Of a stretch of DNA of 64,000 nucleotides, positions 1 through 8,817 are shown piece after piece. The DNA is taken from NCBI RefSeq assembly GCF_902506325.1, contig NZ_LR732328.1, positions 372,001-436,000 of the forward strand. The letters run 5' to 3'. The notes below the pieces were generated by a model. The model was not told the origin of the DNA. It searched no databases and was given only the letters and a program-made list of their open reading frames with translations. Each line of letters starts with the position of its first letter. The first letter of the stretch is position 1. The position numbers were made by a program, and so were the translations under genes. Source of the DNA: Limnobacter sp. 130. Its GTDB lineage: Bacteria > Pseudomonadota > Gammaproteobacteria > Burkholderiales > Burkholderiaceae_B.

Positions 1-2712
1 AATTTCGACCTCACTCAGAAACGTTTTGCCGCAACAGGCACCCAGCCGGGAACGGCTTACCTGGATCCAATCGCCCCTGAAAGCTGGAAAGCGCAGGTAG
101 AGCATTGCTTTCAGCGTGCGCATGAGCAGGCCCATCTGGTTGTTGTGGCTTTGCATTGGGGCAACAACTGGAGCACACAGCCTGACCCGCGCACACGCAC
201 CTGTGCACATGCCTTAATTGAATGCGGCGCAGACTTGTTGCTGGGTGCATCGGCCCACGTGCTGCATGGCGTTGAAGTGCATCGTGGCGTGCCCATTGTT
301 TACGATGCGGGAGATTTCCTGTTTGACTCCATTCGAAAGTGCGTCACCAGCGGCGTTTTTCTCTGTGAACTGGGCATGCATGGCGTTAGGTCTGTTGTTT
401 ATGTACCGGTGGGCTCTGAGTTTGGCTACACCCGCCAGTATCACGGGCATGAGGCTGTGTCCGCTTGCGAAGACTTTGAGCGCAAATGCCAGGCCCTTGG
501 AACTCTGGTTCAGAACCAGGGAGAGCGGGTGCTGATCGTTTTGCCGCAAAAAGAACAAGTGCCTGGCGGCGTGCGAACGTTGCACGATAAATTACCCGCT
601 CCAGCCGATCCCAAAATGATCGGGTCTGTGCCATCTCTCCTGGACACCTGTTGTGTGCCCAGCGTACCAACGGATGCCCTGATCAACCTCAATACTGAAC
701 AATGTCAGTGGGGACCGGTGCGCTTAATGGGCATTCGGATTCATCCACATGAATTAAACCAGCGTGGGATGTTGTGGGTTGAAACCTTTTGGTCTGCGGA
801 CAGCGTCTTGACCAAAGACGCCCGGTTGAATATTCGCGCCCAGAACAGTTGGGACCAACAATTGCCCAACTGGGGGCAGGGGATGGAGCACGACCCTTGT
901 GACTGGATGGCTCCCACTTCCCGCTGGGAGCAAGGCAAAATTTACCGGGACTTGGCAGGCCTTCGCCCACCGGTCAGCAAAGCGGTGAAGAACGGTTTGC
1001 TCGAAGTAAAAATCCAATGGTTGGCCAGCGATGAATTGGGCAATCGCGAACTGGTGTTGAGTCAACAAGCTGTGCGCGTGCTGTTGAAGTATCCCGACAA
1101 GCCTTGCCAGCTCAATGAACCCCTGAAGCAGGTTTCGGTGTGGCTTCTGAACCAGGACATGGGTTTTCAGCGCACAGGTGTCGAAAATGCAGCATTGCTT
1201 CGCAATGAGGTTTTCCATGGACAGTTGGGTGTTTCGACCACGCTGTTAACCTGTCGCTACAATCCACGCCTTCATGAATCTGCCCAACAGTTGATGTCTG
1301 CGGGTGCCTTGCCAAAGCGTCAAATTGTCGAATCTGTTTATGATTTTCTTCAGCAGGCAGACACAGTGAATGCGGTGTTGAACACTGGCGAACAGGTGCT
1401 GAAGAATTCACAGTTTCGCGTGGAGTTTGTTGCAAATACACATGATGTTCGCATCAACGATACGCGCGGCGATCGAGTGATGTATTTGGCGCGCAACCCC
1501 GCCAACAAAGCGCTGAATTACATCAACCACTTTTGTGGTGGTGTGAAGTTTCGCAAAGACAGGTATGACTCCCGAGGTTTCCTCAGTTGTATTCAGTACC
1601 TGTGCAAAAGCACCGGGCTTGCGACGCATGAGCATTACCTGCGGCCCAATGGCAGTTTGGCCATTGCGAAATACCATCAATTGGTTGACGGTAAAATGGT
1701 GTTGCAGAACATCCGCTTGCATGGCCCGGGTGGTGATTTGCTGGCATCGTTGCCCAATGAACAGGCTTTGATTGCCCATGCCCTTTGCGCCATGCTTGAA
1801 AGGCGTGGTGGAAAGCATGTGTTGATCGTGGACAAGAACCGGCTTTTGTACAAACCTGCCCTGATGGCGCAGCAACGCATTCATCAGCAGATGCCAGGGC
1901 AAGTGGCCGTGGTGCCGGTAGTGCATGCCGTCCACACCTCGGGCTACAAAAATATTGCTCATGGTCCGACTAACTCCAATTTTCGGGATATCTTGCATGA
2001 CATTGATCGTGCAGATGCAATCGTTGTTCTGACCGATCAGCAGAAAACCGACATTCAAAACCGTTACGGACAGGGGCGTTTATTCTCGATTGGTCACTCG
2101 TACCAGCCTGTTGAGCCGCCGGTGCCATTTTCTCAAAGAGACCGTTTTCGTTTGGTTTGCGTGGCACGCTACAGCCCGGAAAAAAATCAGCACATGGCGA
2201 TCTCCGCGTTTTCAAAAGTGGTGCACCGTTATCCCCAGGCGTCACTGGATTTTTACGGATTTGGTAATCCAGGCGACCCTACCTTGCCTGGGCTGGAGTC
2301 ATTGATTCAGTCCCTCGGCCTGCAAGGGCGGGTTCGCCTGAACGGCTGGACCGACAAGCCAGCTACCCAATATGAAACTGCAGGCCTATCCGTTTTAAGC
2401 AGTCAGGGAGAAGCCTTTTCGCTGACAATCATGGAAAGCCTGTGTCATGGTTGTCCGCCAATTGCTTTTGACGTGCCCTACGGTCCTTCTCATTTGATCG
2501 ACCACGGCAACACTGGCCTGTTGGTGCCGTTTGGCAATGTGGATGCCATGGCCAATGCAATACTTTCACTGTTTGACAATCCTGCTTTGCACGAAAGGCT
2601 GTGTGAGCAAGCCCGCCAGAAATCCTTGCGTTTCAGGCCTGAGGCAGTCGCCCTGCAATGGCAGGATTTGTTTTCATCTTTGGGGCTTGTGGACAAAGGG
2701 AGGCACCCGTGA
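1..2712 (+). CDS. CapA-like metallophosphatase domain fused to a GT4-type glycosyltransferase (5' partial)
   Basis: The reading frame is open from base 1, so the true start lies outside the window; the GTG at 145 is internal. The visible N-terminal ~110 residues match the end of a CapA/PgsA-type (PGA_cap) domain: a V-A-L-H-W-G-N-N-W stretch, then G-A-D-L-L-L-G-A-S-A-H-V-L and a V-Y-D-A-G-D-F-L-F-D strand. A middle part of about 450 residues resembles the N-terminal half of poly(glycerol-phosphate) glucosyltransferase-like enzymes. The last ~220 residues are a GT-B C-terminal domain with the sugar-nucleotide pattern around E-A-F-S-L-T-I-M-E-S (about 2410-2440). This suggests an envelope polysaccharide or teichoic-acid-like glycosyl transfer enzyme, but the substrate is unknown. 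The stop overlaps the start of the next gene, so the two are probably co-translated. Confidence 0.75.
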   Translation, partial: NFDLTQKRFAATGTQPGTAYLDPIAPESWKAQVEHCFQRAHEQAHLVVVALHWGNNWSTQPDPRTRTCAHALIECGADLLLGASAHVLHGVEVHRGVPIVYDAGDFLFDSIRKCVTSGVFLCELGMHGVRSVVYVPVGSEFGYTRQYHGHEAVSACEDFERKCQALGTLVQNQGERVLIVLPQKEQVPGGVRTLHDKLPAPADPKMIGSVPSLLDTCCVPSVPTDALINLNTEQCQWGPVRLMGIRIHPHELNQRGMLWVETFWSADSVLTKDARLNIRAQNSWDQQLPNWGQGMEHDPCDWMAPTSRWEQGKIYRDLAGLRPPVSKAVKNGLLEVKIQWLASDELGNRELVLSQQAVRVLLKYPDKPCQLNEPLKQVSVWLLNQDMGFQRTGVENAALLRNEVFHGQLGVSTTLLTCRYNPRLHESAQQLMSAGALPKRQIVESVYDFLQQADTVNAVLNTGEQVLKNSQFRVEFVANTHDVRINDTRGDRVMYLARNPANKALNYINHFCGGVKFRKDRYDSRGFLSCIQYLCKSTGLATHEHYLRPNGSLAIAKYHQLVDGKMVLQNIRLHGPGGDLLASLPNEQALIAHALCAMLERRGGKHVLIVDKNRLLYKPALMAQQRIHQQMPGQVAVVPVVHAVHTSGYKNIAHGPTNSNFRDILHDIDRADAIVVLTDQQKTDIQNRYGQGRLFSIGHSYQPVEPPVPFSQRDRFRLVCVARYSPEKNQHMAISAFSKVVHRYPQASLDFYGFGNPGDPTLPGLESLIQSLGLQGRVRLNGWTDKPATQYETAGLSVLSSQGEAFSLTIMESLCHGCPPIAFDVPYGPSHLIDHGNTGLLVPFGNVDAMANAILSLFDNPALHERLCEQARQKSLRFRPEAVALQWQDLFSSLGLVDKGRHP

Positions 2713-3416
2713 TCAGTTGTCGATGGATTCAATCCCTGATTGGGCTGCTTGTTTTTTGTTGTGTAAATGCATTTGCACAAAACGGGCACTTGTCATTTCC
2801 AGTTCAGGTGGTGATGTTGACCGAGTCCCGGAAGGCCGCTGACTTGATTGACGAGCGCCGTGTGCTGCAATGGATTGAACATTTAAATGCCAGTTTTCGT
2901 ACTCGCGAGGGCGCGATCTTGGTGAATTTTGGCCCTGTGGTTTTTCGCAAGTATTCGGAAATTCAAGACAGTCAATGTGCGCTTGCACAGGCGGGCGATC
3001 GGGCTTCCCCCTATGAGGGTGACGTGGTGGCGCGTTGGGTCAATGAGTGCCATGATGAGGTTGTGCGTAGTGCCACCCACATCAATGTTTACATCGTCGA
3101 CAGCTACAGCACGGGCAAAGGTTTTTCCCATCAAGATGGGCATGGTCGGCGCAACAGCAATCGCCCTTATGTGTTGCTGGATTGGGAGCGGCTTTTAAGT
3201 GGCTATCAAAGCCCGCTGGAGCATGAAATGGGGCATGCTTTTGGCTTGGGGCACGTTTGTGCACCGGGTGCCACGGTGAGAACGCCAACAAATATCATGG
3301 CGAGTGCCGACTGCAAAAAAGGCAGCGGGGGCTTGCGCAATATCGGATTTGATTCGGACCAAGCCAACACCATCCGAAAATATGCAGAACTCATTCACAA
3401 AAAACTTAGACAATAA
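2709..3416 (+). CDS. Exported metzincin-like zinc metallopeptidase
   Basis: 235 residues from a GTG start that overlaps the stop of the upstream gene (GTGA). I chose this start because AGGGAGG sits 5 bases upstream and the product then opens with a clean signal peptide ending A-F-A-Q at about residue 24. The zinc site H-E-M-G-H-A-F-G-L-G-H (His172, Glu173, His176, His182) is the complete metzincin motif, and a downstream T-N-I-M-A-S gives the Met-turn. It should act in the periplasm or outside the cell. Substrate and peptidase family are not recognisable beyond metzincin. Translational coupling to the CapA/glycosyltransferase gene suggests a role in the same envelope process. The fold and motif are clear; the function is inferred. 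Confidence 0.75.
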   Translation: MISCRWIQSLIGLLVFCCVNAFAQNGHLSFPVQVVMLTESRKAADLIDERRVLQWIEHLNASFRTREGAILVNFGPVVFRKYSEIQDSQCALAQAGDRASPYEGDVVARWVNECHDEVVRSATHINVYIVDSYSTGKGFSHQDGHGRRNSNRPYVLLDWERLLSGYQSPLEHEMGHAFGLGHVCAPGATVRTPTNIMASADCKKGSGGLRNIGFDSDQANTIRKYAELIHKKLRQ

Positions 3417-3424
3417 AAACTGAC

Positions 3425-4126
3425 ATGACCGCCGTTCAAAACGCAATTTCCTTACTCACAGTATTTGACTGGATCGCCGTGGCATTTTTTGTCATTTGCT
3501 TTCGTGGTTACAACTATGTATTCGATGGCCGCACCCGTTTTGGTCGGCGTGGCCTGTCGCAAAAAACGCATGAATTTCGAAAGCTGTGGGCCCGTGAAAT
3601 GCTCGGGCGCAGCAACCGGGTGGGTGACACGGCGCTGATCGGTAACCTGGTCAACAGCGTGACCTTTTATGCCAACACCACCATTTACATTATTGCGGGT
3701 CTGTTTGCATTGCTGGGTACGCTTGATCAACTGGTGAATATCACCAGCGATTTGCCGTTCAGCCGGGAGGTTAGCCGTGGTTTGATGGAGATTAAAGTGC
3801 TGTTGGTGCTCACCGTGTTTGTGGTGGCCTATTTCAAGTTTACCTGGAGCCTGCGGCAGTTCAACCTGCTCACTATTTTGGTGGGTGCTGCACCAGACGG
3901 AAATCCTGACAAGGATTACAACGAAGCCTATGTGTCACGCATGGCCCGCATTAACAGTTTGGCTGGCGATGAGTTCAACCGTGGTTTGCGCAGTTATTAC
4001 TTTGGTATTGCATCGGTCACCTGGATGATTCACCCCGGCTTGCTGATGGCATTCAGCGCATTGATCGTGTTTGTGCTGATCCGCAGGGACTTCTATTCCG
4101 AAGCCCTGCAGATCATGTCGAAATAA
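3425..4126 (+). CDS. DUF599 family membrane protein
   Basis: 233 residues with about four hydrophobic segments (roughly residues 10-30, 68-92, 120-140 and 195-218). The pattern matches DUF599: an N-terminal W-I-A-V-A-F-F helix, an R-x-x-W-A-R-E-M-L segment and a polar loop ending in R-G-L-R-S-Y-Y-F. It is an inner-membrane protein with no known activity. It starts 8 bases after the stop of the metallopeptidase gene and probably belongs to the same transcript, although DUF599 genes occur in many unrelated contexts. The next gene is convergent. Confidence 0.75.
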   Translation: MTAVQNAISLLTVFDWIAVAFFVICFRGYNYVFDGRTRFGRRGLSQKTHEFRKLWAREMLGRSNRVGDTALIGNLVNSVTFYANTTIYIIAGLFALLGTLDQLVNITSDLPFSREVSRGLMEIKVLLVLTVFVVAYFKFTWSLRQFNLLTILVGAAPDGNPDKDYNEAYVSRMARINSLAGDEFNRGLRSYYFGIASVTWMIHPGLLMAFSALIVFVLIRRDFYSEALQIMSK

Positions 4127-4139
4127 ACCAGGCTGTGAA

Positions 4140-5345
4140 TTACCAGCTGCTGGTTTCGCGTTCGGGGCTTGCGCTGACTTTGTGAATGGTCAGGTCTGCG
4201 CCATTGAACTCTTCTTCGTCGCTTAGTCGAATGCCAACGGTTATTTTGAGCAATCCATAGACCACAAAGCCGCCCAGCAATGCAAACGCCACCCCGGCCA
4301 GTGTGCCGATCAACTGGCTCATGAAGGACACACCACCCATGCCGCCCAAAGCCTGCTGGCCGAATACACCGGCTGCGATGCCGCCGAATGCACCACAAAT
4401 GCCGTGCAAAGGCCACACACCCAACACATCGTCTATTTTCAAGCGGTTCTGCGTGAAGGTGAACATGTAAACAAACAGCACACCAGCCATTGAGCCCACC
4501 GCCAGCGAACCCAAGGGGTGCATGATATTGCTGCCCGCACACACGGCTACCAGGCCAGCCAGTGGGCCGTTGTAGGCAAAGCCCGGGTCATTGCGGCCAG
4601 CGGCCAAAGCACCCAGCGTGCCGCCCACCATCGCCATCAGGCTGTTCACAGCCACCAGGCCTGAAATGCCTTCAATTTTCTGGGCGCTCATGACGTTAAA
4701 GCCAAACCAGCCCACTGCCAGTACCCAGCTGCCCAGCGCCAGAAAGGGGATTGATGAAGGTGGGTGCGAGCTGATGCGACCATCCTTGGTGTAGCGGCCA
4801 CGGCGTGAGCCCAGCAGCAACACGGCAGCCAGAGCGATCCAGCCACCTACTGCATGAACCACCACACTGCCAGCGAAGTCCATGAAGGGCGCACCAAAGC
4901 TGGTGGTCAGCCATTCTTGAAAGCCATAGTTGCCGTTCCACACCATGCCTTCAAACACCGGGTAGATCAGCCCGACCAGCGCGGCGGTGGCCACCAGCTG
5001 GGGCACAAAGCGTGCGCGCTCTGCAATGCCGCCCGACACAATGGCGGGAATGGCTGCAGCAAAAGTCAGCAGGAAGAAAAACTTAACCAGTGAGTAGCCG
5101 TTGCCTTCATTGAGTACGGTGGCCGGTTCGTAAAAACCAACACCGTATGCAATGGCATAACCAATGAAAAAGTAGCTGATGGTACTGACCGAAAAATCGG
5201 CCAGAATTTTGACAAGCGCATTGACCTGGTTTTTGTGGCGCACTGTGCCCACTTCCAGAAATGCAAAACCGGCGTGCATTGCAAGCACCATGATGGCGCC
5301 TAGAAGCACAAAAAGAGTGTCCAGTGCGAGAGTGATTTGTTCCAT
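4140..5345 (-). CDS. amt: Ammonium transporter, Amt family
   Basis: 401 residues with about eleven hydrophobic segments. Family hallmarks are visible: M-H-A-G-F-A-F-L-E-V-G near the N-terminus, D-F-A-G-S-V-V-V-H-A-V-G-G-W in the middle (pore Asp and the first of the His pair) and the later W-P-L-H-G-I-C-G-A-F-G with the second pore His. It conducts ammonium or ammonia across the inner membrane. Length is close to E. coli AmtB after processing, but there is no obvious cleaved leader. It ends 13 bases from the convergent DUF599 gene. No glnK lies beside it here, which is unusual for an amt gene though not rare. Confidence 0.93.
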   Translation of the reverse strand: MEQITLALDTLFVLLGAIMVLAMHAGFAFLEVGTVRHKNQVNALVKILADFSVSTISYFFIGYAIAYGVGFYEPATVLNEGNGYSLVKFFFLLTFAAAIPAIVSGGIAERARFVPQLVATAALVGLIYPVFEGMVWNGNYGFQEWLTTSFGAPFMDFAGSVVVHAVGGWIALAAVLLLGSRRGRYTKDGRISSHPPSSIPFLALGSWVLAVGWFGFNVMSAQKIEGISGLVAVNSLMAMVGGTLGALAAGRNDPGFAYNGPLAGLVAVCAGSNIMHPLGSLAVGSMAGVLFVYMFTFTQNRLKIDDVLGVWPLHGICGAFGGIAAGVFGQQALGGMGGVSFMSQLIGTLAGVAFALLGGFVVYGLLKITVGIRLSDEEEFNGADLTIHKVSASPERETSSW

Positions 5346-5427
5346 TTTGGTGAATTTTCAGGTTTGTGGTTGAAAGTGGGGCATTAGCTGCAAAAACAAT
5401 GCCCGTTTCAAAAGCCAAAAATGCACG

Positions 5428-6672
5428 TTATTGGTGCGCCCCAGGTTTTCTGCGTTCTTCTTCCTGTTGGCGCTTTTTGTCGGGTAACTGATTGCTTCCA
5501 TACCAAAAGCCAAGATTCCAGGGCAGTTGCTGATTGGCCTGAAATTCGGTGACCCGTCCTTGCAAATGCTGAATTTGCTCCAGCGCCTGTTCGACGGTGC
5601 AGGGTGGTTGGTTTGCCAGGTGTGCAATGGGTAAATTGCTGGCGATGAGCCCAATGTGTTGAAACGCCTGCATGACATGTTGTGTCAATTCACTGTGCGG
5701 TCGCAGTTTGACTTCGCTGTAATCGTCATTGAATTGCAGGCATTGCTCCAGTTCAATGGCGTGGCCAAATTCAGCCTGAATCATTTGGCGCAAAGGTTCT
5801 GTTTTAAGCTGTTCCGTGGGCATGCCAGTGGAAAGGCAATGTGTGGTCAAGCTGGTCAGGTGGCTGGCAATTTTATCGGCCACGGCAGCAGCCAGTGCAG
5901 CGGGCGTCACTGTTTTTTCAAGCAAAGCCTTGGCCATTTCACCGGCCTGGTCTTGGTATTCCCGGGTTGCATAGCGATCCTCTGTCACCGACAGTCCCCA
6001 ATCCGTGGCCACATGGTTTTTAAGTGCTTGCACATGGTGAATTTCAAGGTCTTTCGCCTGTTTGGTGCCAAGGTGGCGGCTGTCTTGTTGCCGAACAAGC
6101 TGCAGCAAGTGCTGGTCGATCAGGTCATTTTTGGTTTGAATGACCAAGCCGGCCAGCCCGTGTTGCTGCTCAACAAGGTCGCTTGCGCAGCTCAGGATAT
6201 TCAGTGTGGTCCCCTCGATGCACACGTTTAGCCCTTCTGCAAGGCTCAGCACGGCGCCGATTCTTTTGGGAAGTGCAATGGTCTCGTTACTTAAATGGCT
6301 GGAAATCAGGTGCAGGTTGCGCCGGTTTTCATTCACCATCAGTGGCGTGAGGCTGGTCGGCCTGCAATTCACTTTGGTGGCTTCAAAATCGCGGAGTGAA
6401 TTCAGTGCTGCATTTTTTTGCGCCCCAGCGGCCGCATGTTGCTGAATGAACTGACGAATGCCCTGAATGGATTGCGAGAGGTGCTCTGTGTAAGGTTTGC
6501 TGTTGGTGGGTGTTGCGGTGAATTGAGCCCAAGCCTTGCCGGTGGGGGGAATTGCAGGTAACTGGGGTGTGTGCGCCTGGGTGGTGGCTGTTGGGCCGGG
6601 GCCGGTACAGCCTGTCTGCCTGCTCACCTGTTGCCACACGGAGGCGTTTGACAGTTCAATGTGAAATGACAT
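5428..6672 (-). CDS. Hypothetical protein, unrecognised, mostly helical
   Basis: About 414 residues if it starts at the ATG at 6672. A longer form could start at the TTG at 6729, two bases after the TetR stop, which would couple it tightly to that gene; neither start has a strong ribosome site. No signal peptide or membrane segment is visible. The sequence is rich in Gln, His, Leu and Thr, has Pro/Thr-rich stretches near the N-terminus and long helical stretches after about residue 90, and ends in a charged tail (K-K-R-Q-Q-E-E-E-R-R-K). I recognise no domain. It follows the TetR gene on the same strand, so it may be in that repressor's transcript. Codon use looks native. Confidence 0.55.
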   Translation of the reverse strand: MSFHIELSNASVWQQVSRQTGCTGPGPTATTQAHTPQLPAIPPTGKAWAQFTATPTNSKPYTEHLSQSIQGIRQFIQQHAAAGAQKNAALNSLRDFEATKVNCRPTSLTPLMVNENRRNLHLISSHLSNETIALPKRIGAVLSLAEGLNVCIEGTTLNILSCASDLVEQQHGLAGLVIQTKNDLIDQHLLQLVRQQDSRHLGTKQAKDLEIHHVQALKNHVATDWGLSVTEDRYATREYQDQAGEMAKALLEKTVTPAALAAAVADKIASHLTSLTTHCLSTGMPTEQLKTEPLRQMIQAEFGHAIELEQCLQFNDDYSEVKLRPHSELTQHVMQAFQHIGLIASNLPIAHLANQPPCTVEQALEQIQHLQGRVTEFQANQQLPWNLGFWYGSNQLPDKKRQQEEERRKPGAHQ

Positions 6673-6730
6673 GCTGGTAAATGGGGATCCGATTGAACTT
6701 AAGTGTTCTACTCGCGGCAACAGTTCCAAA

Positions 6731-7357
6731 TCAAGGTGCTTTCAGGGCTCCCCATAGAATTGCAAACAAACCATCGAACTGATCGATCAGGCGGTCGGTT
6801 TCTTTGCGCAAAAAGTGCATTTGCGCCACACGGCCAAACACGCCCATGAATACATCCAGCAGCATTTTGCTCGACACGCTGTTGTTCAACGCACCTTTTT
6901 GCTGACCCTCCTTTAGCATGCCCAAAAATGCGCCCATCAACTCCGGGCTTTCATACACGGGCAAGTCGTGATAACGGCTGGCAGGTATCGACACAGTGAG
7001 CAGCAAGATCACCTTGGGGTGCTTGTCAAAATAGTCCAACATCACCCACAGTGTCTTTCTCAGGCGTTCACGGTAATCCTCAATACCCTCCAGGTGGTCG
7101 ATCATTCGGTCGGCCAGGCGGCTCAAGGTGGTGTCCAGTACATAAGCGACCAATCGTTCTTTGCTGCCAAAGTACTTATAAATGGTTTGCAAGCTCACGT
7201 TGGCCGTACGTGCCACTTCAATCAGCGGTACGCTATTGAAATCGTGATTGGTGAACAGTTCCAGTACAGCATTTTCAATGCGGTCCAGTGTGGCTTTGCG
7301 CATTTTCGCCGGGCTCACATTCAGATCAACTTTGCCAACAGCAGTGCTTGCATTCAT
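6731..7357 (-). CDS. TetR family transcriptional repressor, probable fatty-acid regulator
   Basis: 208 residues. Residues ~20-70 form the TetR DNA-binding domain: R-K-A-T-L-D-R-I-E-N-A-V-L-E-L-F, then V-P-L-I-E-V-A-R-T-A-N-V-S-L-Q-T-I-Y-K-Y-F-G-S-K-E-R-L. The rest is a helical ligand-binding and dimer domain. It is divergent from the thiolase/fadB/fadE genes. The shared 233-bp gap holds two copies of GGTAA-N6-TTACC, the kind of spaced palindrome a TetR dimer binds. I infer repression of the beta-oxidation operon and of itself, with relief by an acyl-CoA or similar ligand. The ligand is not deducible from sequence. Confidence 0.88.
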   Translation of the reverse strand: MNASTAVGKVDLNVSPAKMRKATLDRIENAVLELFTNHDFNSVPLIEVARTANVSLQTIYKYFGSKERLVAYVLDTTLSRLADRMIDHLEGIEDYRERLRKTLWVMLDYFDKHPKVILLLTVSIPASRYHDLPVYESPELMGAFLGMLKEGQQKGALNNSVSSKMLLDVFMGVFGRVAQMHFLRKETDRLIDQFDGLFAILWGALKAP

Positions 7358-7438
7358 TTTGATTAACCGGGTGTGAAGTGGGTTTCATGAATTATTCACC
7401 AAATCATCACATTAATTACAACGGCAAATGGGAAAACC

Positions 7439-7454
7439 GGTAACTCAAATTACC
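7439..7454. promoter_or_regulatory. Probable TetR operator, copy 1 (GGTAA-N6-TTACC)
   Basis: A perfect inverted repeat with 5-base half-sites and a 6-base spacer, in the divergent gap between the TetR and thiolase genes. It lies nearer the TetR gene, so it may mediate autoregulation. Half-sites and spacing equal those of the copy at 7549-7564, which is the main evidence for a shared binding protein. Confidence 0.6.
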
Positions 7455-7548
7455 ATATGCATAGAGGGGGTACTCTAAAGTAACTTCTTGGGTTGATTGT
7501 GCGTTTGCACATCGCCATTCTGGATTCTGACGAATTCACGATACCTTC

Positions 7549-7564
7549 GGTAATTTCGATTACC
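7549..7564. promoter_or_regulatory. Probable TetR operator, copy 2 (GGTAA-N6-TTACC)
   Basis: Second copy of the same palindrome. Its symmetry extends to 9 bp per arm (7546-7554 and 7559-7567, loop TTCG). It sits 26 bases before the thiolase start, just upstream of the ribosome site, where a bound repressor would block the fad transcript. The centre-to-centre distance to copy 1 is 110 bp, about ten and a half helical turns. As RNA the same bases could form a UUCG-capped hairpin in the leader, an alternative reading. Confidence 0.62.
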
Positions 7565-7590
7565 GAATTCCGAAAATCCAGGAGGCACAG

Positions 7591-8796
7591 ATGCCATCGG
7601 CACTGATATTTGACGCAGTAAGAACCCCACGGGGCAAAGGTAAGAAAGACGGTAGCCTGCACCAGGCCACACCAGTATGGTTGCTAAACAACCTGCTGAC
7701 CGCTTTGCAACAGCGCAATGATCTCGACACCAGCCTGGTGGACGATGTGGTGCTGGGTTGCGTAACCCCAGTGGGCGAGCAGGGTGCCGACATTGCGCGC
7801 ACTGCGGTGCTGGACGCAGGTTGGGCCGAAACGGTGGCGGGTGTTACCCAGTCGCGTTTCTGTGCGTCAGGCCTGGAGTCGGTAAACCTGGCTGCAGCCA
7901 AAGTGGGCAGCGGCATGGAAGACATGGTGGTTGCTGGCGGCGTAGAAAGCATGAGCCGCTGGACCATGGGCAGTGATGGCGGCGCGTGGTTCATGGACCC
8001 CCGCATCAACGACAAACTCGGTTTCATTCCCCAAGGTATTTCTGCTGACCTGATCGGCACGCTGGAAGGCTTTAGCCGCACCGACGTAGACACCTACGCT
8101 GTTGAAAGCCAGCGCCGTGCCGCCAAGGCGCAGGCTGAAGGCCGTTTCAACAAAAGCCGCGTGCCTGTGAAAGACCTGAATGGTTTGATCATGCTGGACC
8201 ACGACGAATTCATTCGTGGCAACGCCACCGTGGAAAGCCTGGCCACGCTGCAACCCTCGTTCGCAATGATGGGTGGCATGGGCTTTAATGCCACGGCTCT
8301 GCGCAAGTACACCACCGTTGAAACCATTAACCACATTCACCACGCTGGTAACAGCTCGGGCATCGTGGACGGTGCAGCCTTGGTGCTGGTTGGTAGTGAA
8401 GAGGCTGGCCGCAAGGCTGGCATGAAGCCACGTGCACGCATTCGTGCAGCGGCGGTCATCGGTTCCGAGCCAACGATCATGTTGACTGGCCCAACAGCAG
8501 CCTGTTTGAAAGCGCTGCAAAAAGCAGGCTTGAAAGCGTCTGACATCGATTTGTGGGAAATCAACGAAGCCTTCGCTGTTGTGCCCATGCAAACAGCACG
8601 CAACCTGGGTGTCAGCCTGGACCGCGTGAACGTCAACGGCGGTTCAATCGCCATGGGTCACCCACTGGGTGCAACCGGCGCAATTATTTTGGGCACCTTG
8701 CTCGATGAGCTTGAGCGGCAAGACAAAACCCTGGGCCTGGCCACACTGTGTGTGGGCGGCGGCATGGGTATTGCCACCATCATCGAACGCATTTAA
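7591..8796 (+). CDS. fadA: Acetyl-CoA C-acyltransferase (3-ketoacyl-CoA thiolase)
   Basis: 401 residues, soluble. It performs the last step of beta-oxidation, thiolytic cleavage of 3-ketoacyl-CoA. The thiolase catalytic set is present: Cys91 in S-R-F-C-A-S-G, His357 in [15 protein letters not shown] and Cys387 in C-V-G-G-G-M-G. The start has a strong site (AGGAGG, 5-6 bases upstream). It is first in a unit with the FadB-type gene 21 bases downstream and the FadE-type gene beyond. Length fits acyl-CoA thiolases. Chain-length preference cannot be read, and it could equally be annotated as an acetyl-CoA acetyltransferase. Confidence 0.92.
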   Translation: MPSALIFDAVRTPRGKGKKDGSLHQATPVWLLNNLLTALQQRNDLDTSLVDDVVLGCVTPVGEQGADIARTAVLDAGWAETVAGVTQSRFCASGLESVNLAAAKVGSGMEDMVVAGGVESMSRWTMGSDGGAWFMDPRINDKLGFIPQGISADLIGTLEGFSRTDVDTYAVESQRRAAKAQAEGRFNKSRVPVKDLNGLIMLDHDEFIRGNATVESLATLQPSFAMMGGMGFNATALRKYTTVETINHIHHAGNSSGIVDGAALVLVGSEEAGRKAGMKPRARIRAAAVIGSEPTIMLTGPTAACLKALQKAGLKASDIDLWEINEAFAVVPMQTARNLGVSLDRVNVNGGSIAMGHPLGATGAIILGTLLDELERQDKTLGLATLCVGGGMGIATIIERI

Positions 8797-8817
8797 TCGG
8801 CCGAAGGAGAAACAACA

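Noticed and set aside
4140-5345. Missing glnK beside amt as a sign of a special ammonium system
   Set aside because: Unlinked glnK is common enough, and the Amt protein itself looks ordinary.
5656-6231. 191-codon frame on the plus strand opposite the hypothetical protein
   Set aside because: Cys/Phe-rich shadow of the minus-strand gene, with no start signal. The minus-strand frame is longer and coupled to the TetR gene.
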